Virus record (IMG/VR): IMGVR_UViG_3300005524_000243 | Span: 1-36,594 of that record | Reading direction: 5' to 3' (one strand) | Length of the DNA: 36,594 nt | DNA from: a virus | Shown here: piece after piece, positions 24,031 through 33,000 of the stretch | Position numbering within the stretch: the first letter of the stretch is position 1 | Layout: each line of letters begins with the position of its first letter | Program-made: the position numbers and the translations under genes | Notes under the pieces: generated by a model | The model's input: the letters and a program-made list of their open reading frames with translations, nothing else | Told to the model about the DNA's origin: nothing | Databases searched by the model: none

Positions 24031-25931
24031 GAGCGGCCACACCCCAGATGCAGGCGCTGCTTGCCAGTCCGGCCGGCCGTGCGCTAGTCGCGTGCGACCT
24101 CTACACGTTCGCGCTTGTCGACGGCACCACGATGTTCTTTACCAGTTTCGACCGCGACGTCGTCTACAACGGAATCGTCTACAGCTCGGCGACTCGGCTC
24201 GAGATCGGCGCGCCCGGGCTGCCGCGGATCTCCTGGAAGCGCGGAATCAACGTCGATCGTCTCGTTATCACGCTTGCGCCGCGCGCCGCTGACCCGGGCG
24301 ACTTGAACCTCACGCTGGCGCAGGCGCTGGTGGCGGGGCGGTTCGACGGATGCAAGGTCACGCTCGAGCGCACCTTCAACCCGATCGTCTCGCCGAGCTC
24401 GCCCCAGGCGCAGGTCGACCCCAGCCTGGGCACGATCGTGCTGTTCGTGGGACTGGTCTCGGAGGTCGCGATCGACCGGACAATTGCGCGGATAACCGTA
24501 GCGCCGATCTCCGAGCTTTTAAACATCCAGTTCCCGCGCCATCACTTTACCACCCAGTGCCGATGGACGCTGTTCGACGCCGGATGTTCGAACAGCCGCA
24601 CGGCGAGCGACGGCTCGATAAGCGCCGGTTCGCAGACGCTCGTCTCCTCGACGCTTGCTTTCACCAACTCCGACGTCGGCCGGCCGATCACAGTGGTGGG
24701 CGCAGGTGCCGGTGGCTCGAACCTGGTGACCACGATAAGCGCGGTGGAAAGCTCCTCCCAGGCGACGCTCGCGGCGCCGGCCGCCGTGTCGGTAAGCGGC
24801 GCCACGGTGACGATCGGCCTTCTGGCGCAAAACTTCGCCGTTTCGGGCTCGGCGGCCGCCGGCTCCACGCGCACCCAGGTGCTGGCTGCGCTCGACAACC
24901 CGCCCGGCTACTTCGACCTCGGGCGGATCGTGTTCACCGGCGGCGCGAATCTGGGAATATCGCGCACGGTTCAGTCGTACTACGCCGGCAACGAGAGCTA
25001 CGAGCAGGCGGTGCTCGCCGACCAGCCGGTCGGCTACTGGCGGCTCGGCCAGAACGCCAACGATTATTCGGGCAACGGCTTTAACGGCACGGTCAGCGGC
25101 GGCGTAACCTTTGGCCAGCCCGGGGCACTGGCGGGCGACACGATGACCTCGGCGCTTTTCGACGGCTCGTCGGGCTATATCACGTTTCCCCTTCCAGATC
25201 CGGGCTCGATGCCGAACAGCGAAAGCGCGATAAGCTTCGAGTTCTGGGTCAAGCCCGCCTATCCCCAGATGCAAGGCATCTTCGACACCGACCCGTACGG
25301 CGAGGAGCTTTCGGGCGGCTATCGCCAGGGGCCGGGCGCCTACGCGCTTCGCAACTTCAACTACGGCTACGGCGGCTTCGAATGGAACCCGGCTGCGCCC
25401 GCGGTGGCCTTCGCGATGACGCCTGGCGTCTGGCAGCACGTGGTCGTGGTTTTTCGCGGGATGCAGTATATCGACGTGTTCGCCAACGGACGGCTGGCGG
25501 CGAGCGCCTCCGCCCAGGGCAACGGCGTCTATGAATGGACCGAACTCGTGGTCGGGCGATGCTACTTCAACTGGACCGGCAACAACTATAACTGGGGAAT
25601 CCCAGGAAGCGGCACGCCAGGGTCGCCGCCCGCGCCGGGATTCTACTACGTCTACTTTTCGGGCTACCTCCAGGAGCTTGCGGTCTACAACTACGCGCTT
25701 TCGTTCGACCAGATCGCCAACCATTACCGAATCGGCTCGATCGGGCCGAACAGCTACCCGATCGCCCAGATAAACTTGTGGCAGGCGCTGCCGTACGCGC
25801 CCAACCCAGGCGATCCGTTCGTGATTTACCCGGGATGCGACAAGACGGTGTTTTCGTGCGCGCGAAAGTTCAACAACTTGATCAACTTCGGCGGCTTTCC
25901 GTTTATCCCGACCGAGGAGACGGCGCTTTGA
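24027..25931 (+). CDS. DUF2163 tail protein with inserted beta-module and LamG domain
   Basis: 634 residues, twice the usual DUF2163 (TIGR02218) length. The ends are canonical: an N-terminal MQALLASPAGRALVACDLYTF, RTFNPIVSP and HHFTTQCRWTLFDAGC, and a C-terminal INLWQALPYAPNPGDPF followed by IYPGCDKTVFSCARKFNNL. Two segments interrupt it. Residues about 194-262 form a tailspike-type beta-module (FTNSDVGRPITVVGAGAGG, ending in SGATVTIG). Residues about 325-565 form a LamG/concanavalin-like domain (VGYWRLGQNANDYSGNGFNG, FEFWVKPAY, WQHVVVVF, LAVYNYALSFDQIANHY). GGAGG precedes the ATG. The inserts probably bind surface glycans during adsorption. Confidence 0.86.
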   Translation: MRAATPQMQALLASPAGRALVACDLYTFALVDGTTMFFTSFDRDVVYNGIVYSSATRLEIGAPGLPRISWKRGINVDRLVITLAPRAADPGDLNLTLAQALVAGRFDGCKVTLERTFNPIVSPSSPQAQVDPSLGTIVLFVGLVSEVAIDRTIARITVAPISELLNIQFPRHHFTTQCRWTLFDAGCSNSRTASDGSISAGSQTLVSSTLAFTNSDVGRPITVVGAGAGGSNLVTTISAVESSSQATLAAPAAVSVSGATVTIGLLAQNFAVSGSAAAGSTRTQVLAALDNPPGYFDLGRIVFTGGANLGISRTVQSYYAGNESYEQAVLADQPVGYWRLGQNANDYSGNGFNGTVSGGVTFGQPGALAGDTMTSALFDGSSGYITFPLPDPGSMPNSESAISFEFWVKPAYPQMQGIFDTDPYGEELSGGYRQGPGAYALRNFNYGYGGFEWNPAAPAVAFAMTPGVWQHVVVVFRGMQYIDVFANGRLAASASAQGNGVYEWTELVVGRCYFNWTGNNYNWGIPGSGTPGSPPAPGFYYVYFSGYLQELAVYNYALSFDQIANHYRIGSIGPNSYPIAQINLWQALPYAPNPGDPFVIYPGCDKTVFSCARKFNNLINFGGFPFIPTEETAL

Positions 25932-26482
25932 GCGAAGCACGGACGACGGTTTGCGAAGCGCAGGCTTTGAGGTGTGACGCGATGGATGAGCGGGCGGCGC
26001 AATGTTGCGCGGGCGCAGGCGTGGGGCTTGCGCGAGGGCTCGAGCCGGCATCGCAGCTCGCTCAGCGCAAGGCCGTTGTGCGCGAGGCGCGCCGATGGCT
26101 CGGTACGCCCTACGTGCACATGGGACGCGTGCGCGGAGCGGGCGCGGATTGCGCGACGCTTTTGTGCGAAGTGTTCGAGCGCGCCGGCGTAATTCCCCAC
26201 GTCGCGCTTGATTACTACCCGCTCGACTGGTACCTGCATCGCGACCAAGAGCGCTACCTCGCGACGGTCGCGCGCTACGCAAGGCGAGTCGAGCGCGCCG
26301 AGCCGCTGCCCGCCGATATCGCGCTGTACAAGTTCGGGCGATGCGTAAGCCACGGCGCGATCGTGCTCGCCTGGCCGATCGTGATCCACGCCTACCGGGC
26401 CGCTGGCCAGGTATGTTTGGCCGACGCGACGAAGTCGCCGCTTGCGTCGCGCTTTCACAGCCTATGGAGCGTTTGGGAATGA
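25928..26482 (+). CDS. NlpC/P60 tail tip peptidase
   Basis: 184 residues, the third member of the tip trio. RRWLGTPYVHMGRVRGAGAD leads to Cys75 in ADCATLLCEVFERAG, and His142 lies in CVSHGAIVL. It probably cleaves peptidoglycan peptides to let the tail through. The TTG at 25928 overlaps the previous TGA and has GAGGAG 7-8 bases upstream, so it is preferred; ATG 25982 would give a more usual family length. The N-terminal 40 residues have several cysteines and are not family sequence. The canonical Cys-His order contrasts with the two permuted enzymes in this window. Confidence 0.83.
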   Translation: MSEARTTVCEAQALRCDAMDERAAQCCAGAGVGLARGLEPASQLAQRKAVVREARRWLGTPYVHMGRVRGAGADCATLLCEVFERAGVIPHVALDYYPLDWYLHRDQERYLATVARYARRVERAEPLPADIALYKFGRCVSHGAIVLAWPIVIHAYRAAGQVCLADATKSPLASRFHSLWSVWE

Positions 26483-26712
26483 CGAGCACGGCTAAGCTTG
26501 ACCGGTTCGAACAGGTCGCCCGCGCGGCGGTAAACGCCCTGGCCGAGGAATTGCCGAGCGCGACCCAGGTGCTGGTTATCGTCAGCGACCCGATCGTCGC
26601 CTCGACGCCGGCGCCGGCCTTCGTGATGGCCTGCTCGCGGGGCGTAAGCCGCGGTCAGGCGGCGCTGATGCTCGCAAGCGCGCTCACCCATCTGGAGGAC
26701 GAAACGGCTTAG
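26479..26712 (+). CDS. Small protein of unknown function
   Basis: 77 residues; the ATG overlaps the NlpC stop (ATGA), so it is translationally coupled. It is mixed helix and strand: RFEQVARAAVNALAEELPS, TQVLVIVSDPIVAS, and GVSRGQAALMLASAL. It sits between the tip peptidase and the large tip protein. No family is recognised; it may be an assembly factor. Confidence 0.62.
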   Translation: MTSTAKLDRFEQVARAAVNALAEELPSATQVLVIVSDPIVASTPAPAFVMACSRGVSRGQAALMLASALTHLEDETA

Positions 26713-26886
26713 TTGCTAAGGCGCGCTTCGGCGTGGGGCATAACGTCAAAAAATTCCGTCGACCGCGCGATTGGGAGAAAAAACTAGATCGCAAGGGGCG
26801 AACCAAAGGCTTGGTCAGTATGAAGGGAAGCAAAGGCGATCAGAAGAAAGCTGCGGGCAGAAGCTGCCGGCCGGAGGAGGCAAGCG

Positions 26887-29454
26887 ATGGCGCTGTTTGA
26901 GGCGGGCGGCTCGGCGGCTAGTCCGCCGCGCGTTCACGGCTTTCGTATCCAGCAGTCGCGCACGCCGATCGTAATTCCGGTCGTCTACGGCACGGCCCGA
27001 ATTCCGGCCAACGTGATCTGGTTCGGAGACTGGATGCCGTTTCGGGTGAATTTGGGCGGCAAAGGCGGGCCGTCGATCACCGGATACAGGTATCTAATGT
27101 CGTTTCAGTTGGCGCTGTGCCAGGGACCGATAAAGTCGGTCAACAGCGGATGGGAGACCGGCGGCTACGCCTCGCGCATCCCGCCCAACATCGTGCAGCA
27201 GGACTGGGCGGTGTTTCTGGGCGAATTCGGGCAGCAGCCGTGGCCCTACCTTCTGTCGCACCATCCGGGAATGGCGATCGGCTACACGGGAGTGGCCTGG
27301 GTGGGCCAGGAATGGCCGACCACGCCGAGCAACGTCTGGAGCGTCGAGGCCTACGCGCAGGACGCGCTGCCCCAGTTCTCCTTCGAGGTGACCGGCCTTT
27401 TGCCGTACACCGACCCGACCGGCGTGACCCATCTCGACGCCAATCCGGCCGACGTGATCGCCGACCTGATGACGAATCCGCTCTACGGCCTGAAGATATC
27501 GTCCGAATATATCGGCGACCTTTCCGACTACCGCGACTACTGCGCCGCCTACGGGCTTTTGCTCTCGCCCGTGTTCGACCGCCAGCGGCAGGCGGGCCAG
27601 TGGATCACGCTTTTGCTCGAGATAACCAACGCCGACGTAGTCTTCAGCGCGGGCCAGATGCGGATCGTGCCGTACGGCGACGCGCCCGCTACGGCCAACG
27701 GCGTGACGTGGACGCCCAACCTCGAGCCGGTCTACTCGCTTACCGACGACGACTTCATCGCCGAGCGCCACGCCGCGCCGGTCCAGGTGCAGCGCAAGAT
27801 TCCCCAGGACCGCTTCAACGTCTGGGTCATCGAGTACAGCGACCGGGCCAACGACTACCGGCAGGGGATGGTCGCCGTGTACTCCGACGCCGATATCCAG
27901 ACGTACATGCTGCGCAAGGCCCAGCCGCGCGAGTATTTGCCCGTGACCGACGCCGGAACGGCGCAGCGGGTGGCGCAGCTTCAGATGCAGCGGGCGCTTA
28001 CGGTGCTCAACACGTACCTGTTTCGCGTCGACCAGCGCTTTATCCTGCTCGAGCCGATGGACATAGTCGCGATCACCGACGCGACGCTGGGGCTGGACGC
28101 GTATCCGGTGCGAATCGTCGAGATCGTCGAGGAGCGCGACGGTACGCTCTCGATCACGGCCGAAGATTTGGGCGCCAACTCCACACCCGGCTATCCGGTG
28201 CAGGCGCACGCGCCCTCCAACCGCTACTCGGCGCAGCTTTCGCCGGTGGGGATAAACCCACCGATGCTGTACGAGCCGCCGCCGCTCTACACGCAGGGCG
28301 TGCTCGAGCTTCTGATCGGCGTGTCGGGCGCGCAAGGCAACGCGAACTGGGGCGGATGCTACGTCTACTACAGCCTCGACGGCGACACCTACAACCTCTA
28401 CGCCCATCTGACTCAGCCCGCGATTCAGGGCTTTTTGACCGCTCCGCTGCCCGCCGCTTCCGACCCTGACACGACCGACACGCTTTCGGTCGCGCTCTAC
28501 GACGCGGCCCAGACGCTGAGCTCCGTCTCCCAGTCGCTCGCCGACCAGGGCGAAAATTTGATTCTGGTCGACCAGGAGCTGATAAGCTTCGCCACCGCGA
28601 CCGTGGTCGGCCCTGGCCAGTACGATCTTAGCTATCTGCGCCGCGGCGTGGGCGGCTCGACCGTGGCCGCGCATGGCACGGGCGCGCAGTTTACGTACCT
28701 GGGTTCGCTTGCCAAGCTCGACCCGGCGATTTTGCGGATCGTGTACTCGAACTCGATGGTCGGCAAGACGGTGTACTTCAAGTTCGCCTCGGTAAACGGC
28801 GAGGGCGGTGCGCAGCAGAGTCTGGCCGACGTTACCGCGTACGCGGTAACGCTTGTGGGCGTGGCGCACAGCGTGCCGCCGGTGCAGGGCGGGCCGGCCT
28901 GGCAGCCCCAGGCAAGTTACGCCCAGGGCGCGGTGATTCAGGCCGACGGCTTCTTTTTCGTCGCCAAGGTCGGCGGCGTCACCGGCTCGACCGAGCCGAC
29001 ATGGCCGCTCGGCGTGGGCCAGTCGGTCGTCGACGGTAGCGTGGTGTGGGTCAACTCGGGCCCCGCGCCGACCTTCGCCCAGGGCACGATCACGCTTCAG
29101 GGCACCGAAACCAATTCCTCCACCCAGGCGATCGGCAACACGATGACCACCGTGGTTTCGACCGCCGTCGCCGTGCAAAGTGCAAGCGACGTCGTGCTGC
29201 TCAACGCCCTGGTCGAATTCACCTCCGACGTAAACGCGGCCGCGATGCAGATCGTCGACCAGGCGGGCGTGGTCCACGCCACGTGGTACCCGGTGCCGGC
29301 CGCAACCGGCGGGGCGACCAACTGGGTGCCGCTTACCGCCTTCCTTACCGGACTTTCGGGGCCGTACACGTTCAGCTTGCAGATAAGGCTTCCGAACTCG
29401 AGCGGCGCACAATGCTTTAGCGCGACGTTGAGCGCGATCGATCTTCGGCAATGA
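26887..29454 (+). CDS. Tail tip / host specificity protein
   Basis: 855 residues with GGAGGAGG before the ATG. The N-terminus (RIQQSRTPIVIPVVYGTARIP) and the DDDFIAERHAAPVQVQRKI, FNVWVIEYSDRANDYRQGM, YLFRVDQRFILLEPMDIVAI series match the large phage tail-tip family (Phage-tail_3, related to the gene-transfer-agent tip protein). They form the tip cone. After residue 480 come beta domains, with LILVDQELISFATA and YLRRGVGGS. Residues about 665-725 resemble a small carbohydrate-binding module (PQASYAQGAVIQADGFFFVA, GSTEPTWP, VVDGSVVWV). The C-terminal 130 residues are beta-rich and may trimerise or bind receptor. Confidence 0.84.
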   Translation: MALFEAGGSAASPPRVHGFRIQQSRTPIVIPVVYGTARIPANVIWFGDWMPFRVNLGGKGGPSITGYRYLMSFQLALCQGPIKSVNSGWETGGYASRIPPNIVQQDWAVFLGEFGQQPWPYLLSHHPGMAIGYTGVAWVGQEWPTTPSNVWSVEAYAQDALPQFSFEVTGLLPYTDPTGVTHLDANPADVIADLMTNPLYGLKISSEYIGDLSDYRDYCAAYGLLLSPVFDRQRQAGQWITLLLEITNADVVFSAGQMRIVPYGDAPATANGVTWTPNLEPVYSLTDDDFIAERHAAPVQVQRKIPQDRFNVWVIEYSDRANDYRQGMVAVYSDADIQTYMLRKAQPREYLPVTDAGTAQRVAQLQMQRALTVLNTYLFRVDQRFILLEPMDIVAITDATLGLDAYPVRIVEIVEERDGTLSITAEDLGANSTPGYPVQAHAPSNRYSAQLSPVGINPPMLYEPPPLYTQGVLELLIGVSGAQGNANWGGCYVYYSLDGDTYNLYAHLTQPAIQGFLTAPLPAASDPDTTDTLSVALYDAAQTLSSVSQSLADQGENLILVDQELISFATATVVGPGQYDLSYLRRGVGGSTVAAHGTGAQFTYLGSLAKLDPAILRIVYSNSMVGKTVYFKFASVNGEGGAQQSLADVTAYAVTLVGVAHSVPPVQGGPAWQPQASYAQGAVIQADGFFFVAKVGGVTGSTEPTWPLGVGQSVVDGSVVWVNSGPAPTFAQGTITLQGTETNSSTQAIGNTMTTVVSTAVAVQSASDVVLLNALVEFTSDVNAAAMQIVDQAGVVHATWYPVPAATGGATNWVPLTAFLTGLSGPYTFSLQIRLPNSSGAQCFSATLSAIDLRQ

Positions 29455-29624
29455 GAACGCAAACGGCAAAATACGCCTTCGCTTGTGCGCCCGCAGGCAA
29501 GCGCGGCCAAGCATGCAACTCGCGCGGCGAAAGCTACACGGGCGCCATACGGCGAACCAGGGCGCCGCGAGCGCGCAGAAAGGCTCTGCGCGCGAACGAT
29601 ATCGGGATGGGGCGAGCTTGAGCG

Positions 29625-29993
29625 ATGGTCAAGACGCGAACGTACTACGTCGTTCACGACAGCGCAGGAGCGGTGATCGCCGTTGGCTTTTGTGACGCAA
29701 GAGTCGTCGGCGCGCGCCGCGCGGCGCTCCCTTCGGGGCTTTCGATGCTCGAGATCGACGATTCGGCGTGGGAGTCGGTGCGCGCGGACCCGAAAAAGTT
29801 CCGCGTCGCCAACCAGACGCTCGTCGACTCGAGCGGGACGAACGTTTTAGAGCAGGCGCCCGCCACCGCGTCGATCCCGACGCACGGGCAGCAGGTGGAG
29901 GCACCCGCCGCGCCATCGATTCGAGCGGACCGACCGTCGCCCGGCATCGGCGGTTCGGCGGTCAGTGGCGCGGCCGCGGAAAAAATCGGTTGA
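29625..29993 (+). CDS. Small tail-fibre-associated protein
   Basis: 122 residues from ATG 29625. The first 60 residues look folded (TRTYYVVHDSAGAVIAVGF, LSMLEIDDSAWESV, KKFRVANQTLVD). The rest is Pro/Ala-rich and disordered. The place between the tip and the spike suggests a small spike adaptor or chaperone, but no family is recognised. Confidence 0.55.
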   Translation: MVKTRTYYVVHDSAGAVIAVGFCDARVVGARRAALPSGLSMLEIDDSAWESVRADPKKFRVANQTLVDSSGTNVLEQAPATASIPTHGQQVEAPAAPSIRADRPSPGIGGSAVSGAAAEKIG

Positions 29994-30013
29994 GACAGGA
30001 AAGGGGTTGAGCG

Positions 30014-33000
30014 ATGCGAATTAAATTTAAGTACCACATTTTGCTTGCGCTTGTCGCACTCGTCGCGCTAGTCGGCGCCTTGTGGAGCGAGGCGCGCTTA
30101 GGCGCCGCAGTGGCGATCCCCCAAATCTCACCCGCCGATACCGGCCCCGAGTTCATCAACGACATCAACACTGCGTTTTCCCTTATCCAGTCCAATTTCA
30201 CCACGCTTACGCCCAACGTTATCGCGCCTGCGATAACGAATCTCGGAAGCGTGTCGGGCTCGGTAACGTGCAACGTAAGCCAGAGCTCTGGATGTGTGAT
30301 GACGCTGGCCGGCCCGGTTAGCAGCTTCGCGATAACCGGCGGCACGCCCGGACAGCTGATCACGCTCCAGATACGCCAGAGCAGCAGCGGCGGGGCGAGC
30401 TTTAGCTGGCCGGCCAACGTTCAATGGAGCGGCGCGCCGCCTGCGACCGATCCGACGCCTGGAGCGGTTGAGATGTACCAGCTCCAGACCTTCGACGGCG
30501 TGACCTGGTATCCGCTGGTCCATTCCTCGCTCTCCGGCAATTCGATTACCGGCACCGGCTACCTGCCGACGATCGTGGGCTTCAACGGCGAGGTGCAAAG
30601 CGCGCTCAACGTGATCGCCTACGGCGCAAGCGCAAGCCTCGAGAGCGCAAGCGCAACCGTGAGCGCCGGCTCGACCTCGGTTACGCTCAACACGCCCGCC
30701 GACTTTCAAAACGGCCAGTCGGTAGTGCTGCTCCACGCCGGGCCCGCAACCTCGCTCGCCACGCCCGCCGCGCCGACGATAACGGTTGCGGGCGAGAACT
30801 CCACGGCGGGCGCGTATCTGGAGGCCGAGCTCAACGTCGGGCGATGCACGACCGACAGCGCCGGCCTTGCCACGAGCAACGCCAACTGCTCCACGTCTTA
30901 CACCTACCAGGTGGTGAACGTCGACGCGATGGGTGGGATGTCGGCGCCGAGCCCGAAGGCGACGATCAGCAACGGCCCGGCGACCCTGTCGATGGCCAAC
31001 CGTCTAGTGGTCACGTGGGCGCAGGACCCCAACGCCGTAGCCACGCTGGTCTACGGATGCGCGGGCGCGAATTGCACGCCCACGCTGCGCGCGGTCGTGC
31101 CGGCCCTGCCGAGCCTTGCGAGCTACTGGAACAACTACGTTTCGGGCAGCGTCTACGGCTACGTCGACGTCGGCGGGCCTTACTTCGGCTACGACGAGGT
31201 CTACGGAACGTCGGTGCCGCCGGGAGCGGTCAACCAGAACCTGCTCGCCACGATCACGAGCGGCGCGGGCACGACCAGTATCGTGCTCAGCGCCGCGCCC
31301 TCGGTCTCGGGCACGGTGACGATGTACCACGACGACGCGCCGGCCTTCCAGGCCGCGATTCACGACGCGTGCGGGCCGGTCACGAACTCAGCGCCCGTGA
31401 ACTACGCGCGCACGATCTATATTCCGGCCGGCGCCTACCCGTTCGGCGAGACGATCGACACCTACGGATGTACGTCGATCTACCTGGAAGGCGCGGGCGG
31501 CGGCGCGGCGCTCAACACGTCGCTTTCGCCATGGATTATCTGGCACGGCCCGATCGGCGGAGTTGCGATCGACCTTAACAAAAGCGCCGGAATCGAGGTC
31601 AAAAACCTGTCCTTTCCTTCGGCGCCAAACCTGGGAGGGACGGTCGGAATCGCGATCAATATCGACAACGTGACGACCAGCGCGACGACCGACGCGGGCG
31701 GCCATACGATCGTAAGCTCGAATCCCCAGCCCGGTCAGACCTTGGGGCAGGTTTCTTCCGGCAATCGAATCGAAAAGATTTTCGTCGGTGACGCGGGTGT
31801 GGGAATAAGCGTCGGGCGGCAGGGCGGCACGCTCAACTCCGAGATGAAATTCGAAGACGTCCAGATGGCGGCGTTCGGCTCGCCAGGCGGCGGATGGCTC
31901 GGCTACTACCTGGGAGGCGGCGGCGCGTCGGGCGCGCTGAGGTTAAAAGGGGGCGAAGCGAGCAACCGCGTCTTCGGAATTCTCCTCAACAACCCAGGCT
32001 CCGTGCGTGCAAGTTCGCTTAGCTTTGCGCTCAACGCAACCGACATCTACTCGGTCGCGACGATCGGCTCCACGGCCGGCATCTTCGAGGAGGACCAGGC
32101 GTGGAGCTCCGGCGCTCAGCATCACTTCTACTCGGCCGTGGTGAATCTTCCCCAAAACGCCCGGATCGAAGGCTCCCATCTGGCGGTGATCGGTCCCGAC
32201 AACGTGGACCATGGCGTGCCGAGCCGGTTTTACCTGATGCCGGGCGCGGGCGGCGTCTTTTCGCTGCACGGCAATTCGATCTGCATGAACGAGCCGCAGT
32301 GCCTGGTCGCGGTCAGTACGCAGAGCGGCAATTCGCAGCGCACCTTCAGCTCGCTTATCGTGTCGGAAAACAACCTCTATTCGAGCCAGACGCCCTGGTT
32401 CCCCGCGCCGAACCAGTCGAACACGGGCGCGGGCGCGCGCGTTCAGTCACTCAACGACCTTTTCGCGCCGAACAACTGGCTTGCGACCAATCCGTCGGGG
32501 CCGCCCGAGGTGTCGGAGGCGCTCTTGACCGGACCGGGCGCCGCACTTTTTGGCGGCACCACCGAGCTCAAGGTGGTCTCGCTCACGCCCAACGCCCCCA
32601 CGGTTACGCCCAACGCTACGGGCTCGACCACGTACACGTACTGGGTCTATTGCACGGGCTACCAGGGCGAGTACTCCCAGCTCTCAGCGCCTACCACGAT
32701 CACCAACGGCCCGTCTTCGCTCTCTTCGTCATCCACGATAACGCTCCAGACCTCGTACCAGCCCGGATGCCAGAACTACTACTGGCTTCGGAACAACACG
32801 AGCACGCTTGCCGGCGTAAGCCCCAACCCGTACTTCGTCGACACGGGCGCGTCGTCCTCGACCAGCTACCCACCGGCAAGCGGCGACCCGATGGGGACGC
32901 TTCGCGCGGGCGGGATAACGGCCAGCGGCGCGATAAACATTGCCGGCACGCAGACCAACGGCGCCGACCAGATAAGCCACGTCAACGTGATGCGCGAAGT

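Noticed and set aside
24519-26489. Long minus-strand frame opposite DUF2163 and NlpC genes
   Set aside because: Basic low-complexity shadow; both opposing genes have conserved motifs.
27094-29514. 800-residue minus-strand frame opposite the tail tip gene
   Set aside because: Shadow of the well-supported tip gene; no recognisable domain and no ribosome-binding site.
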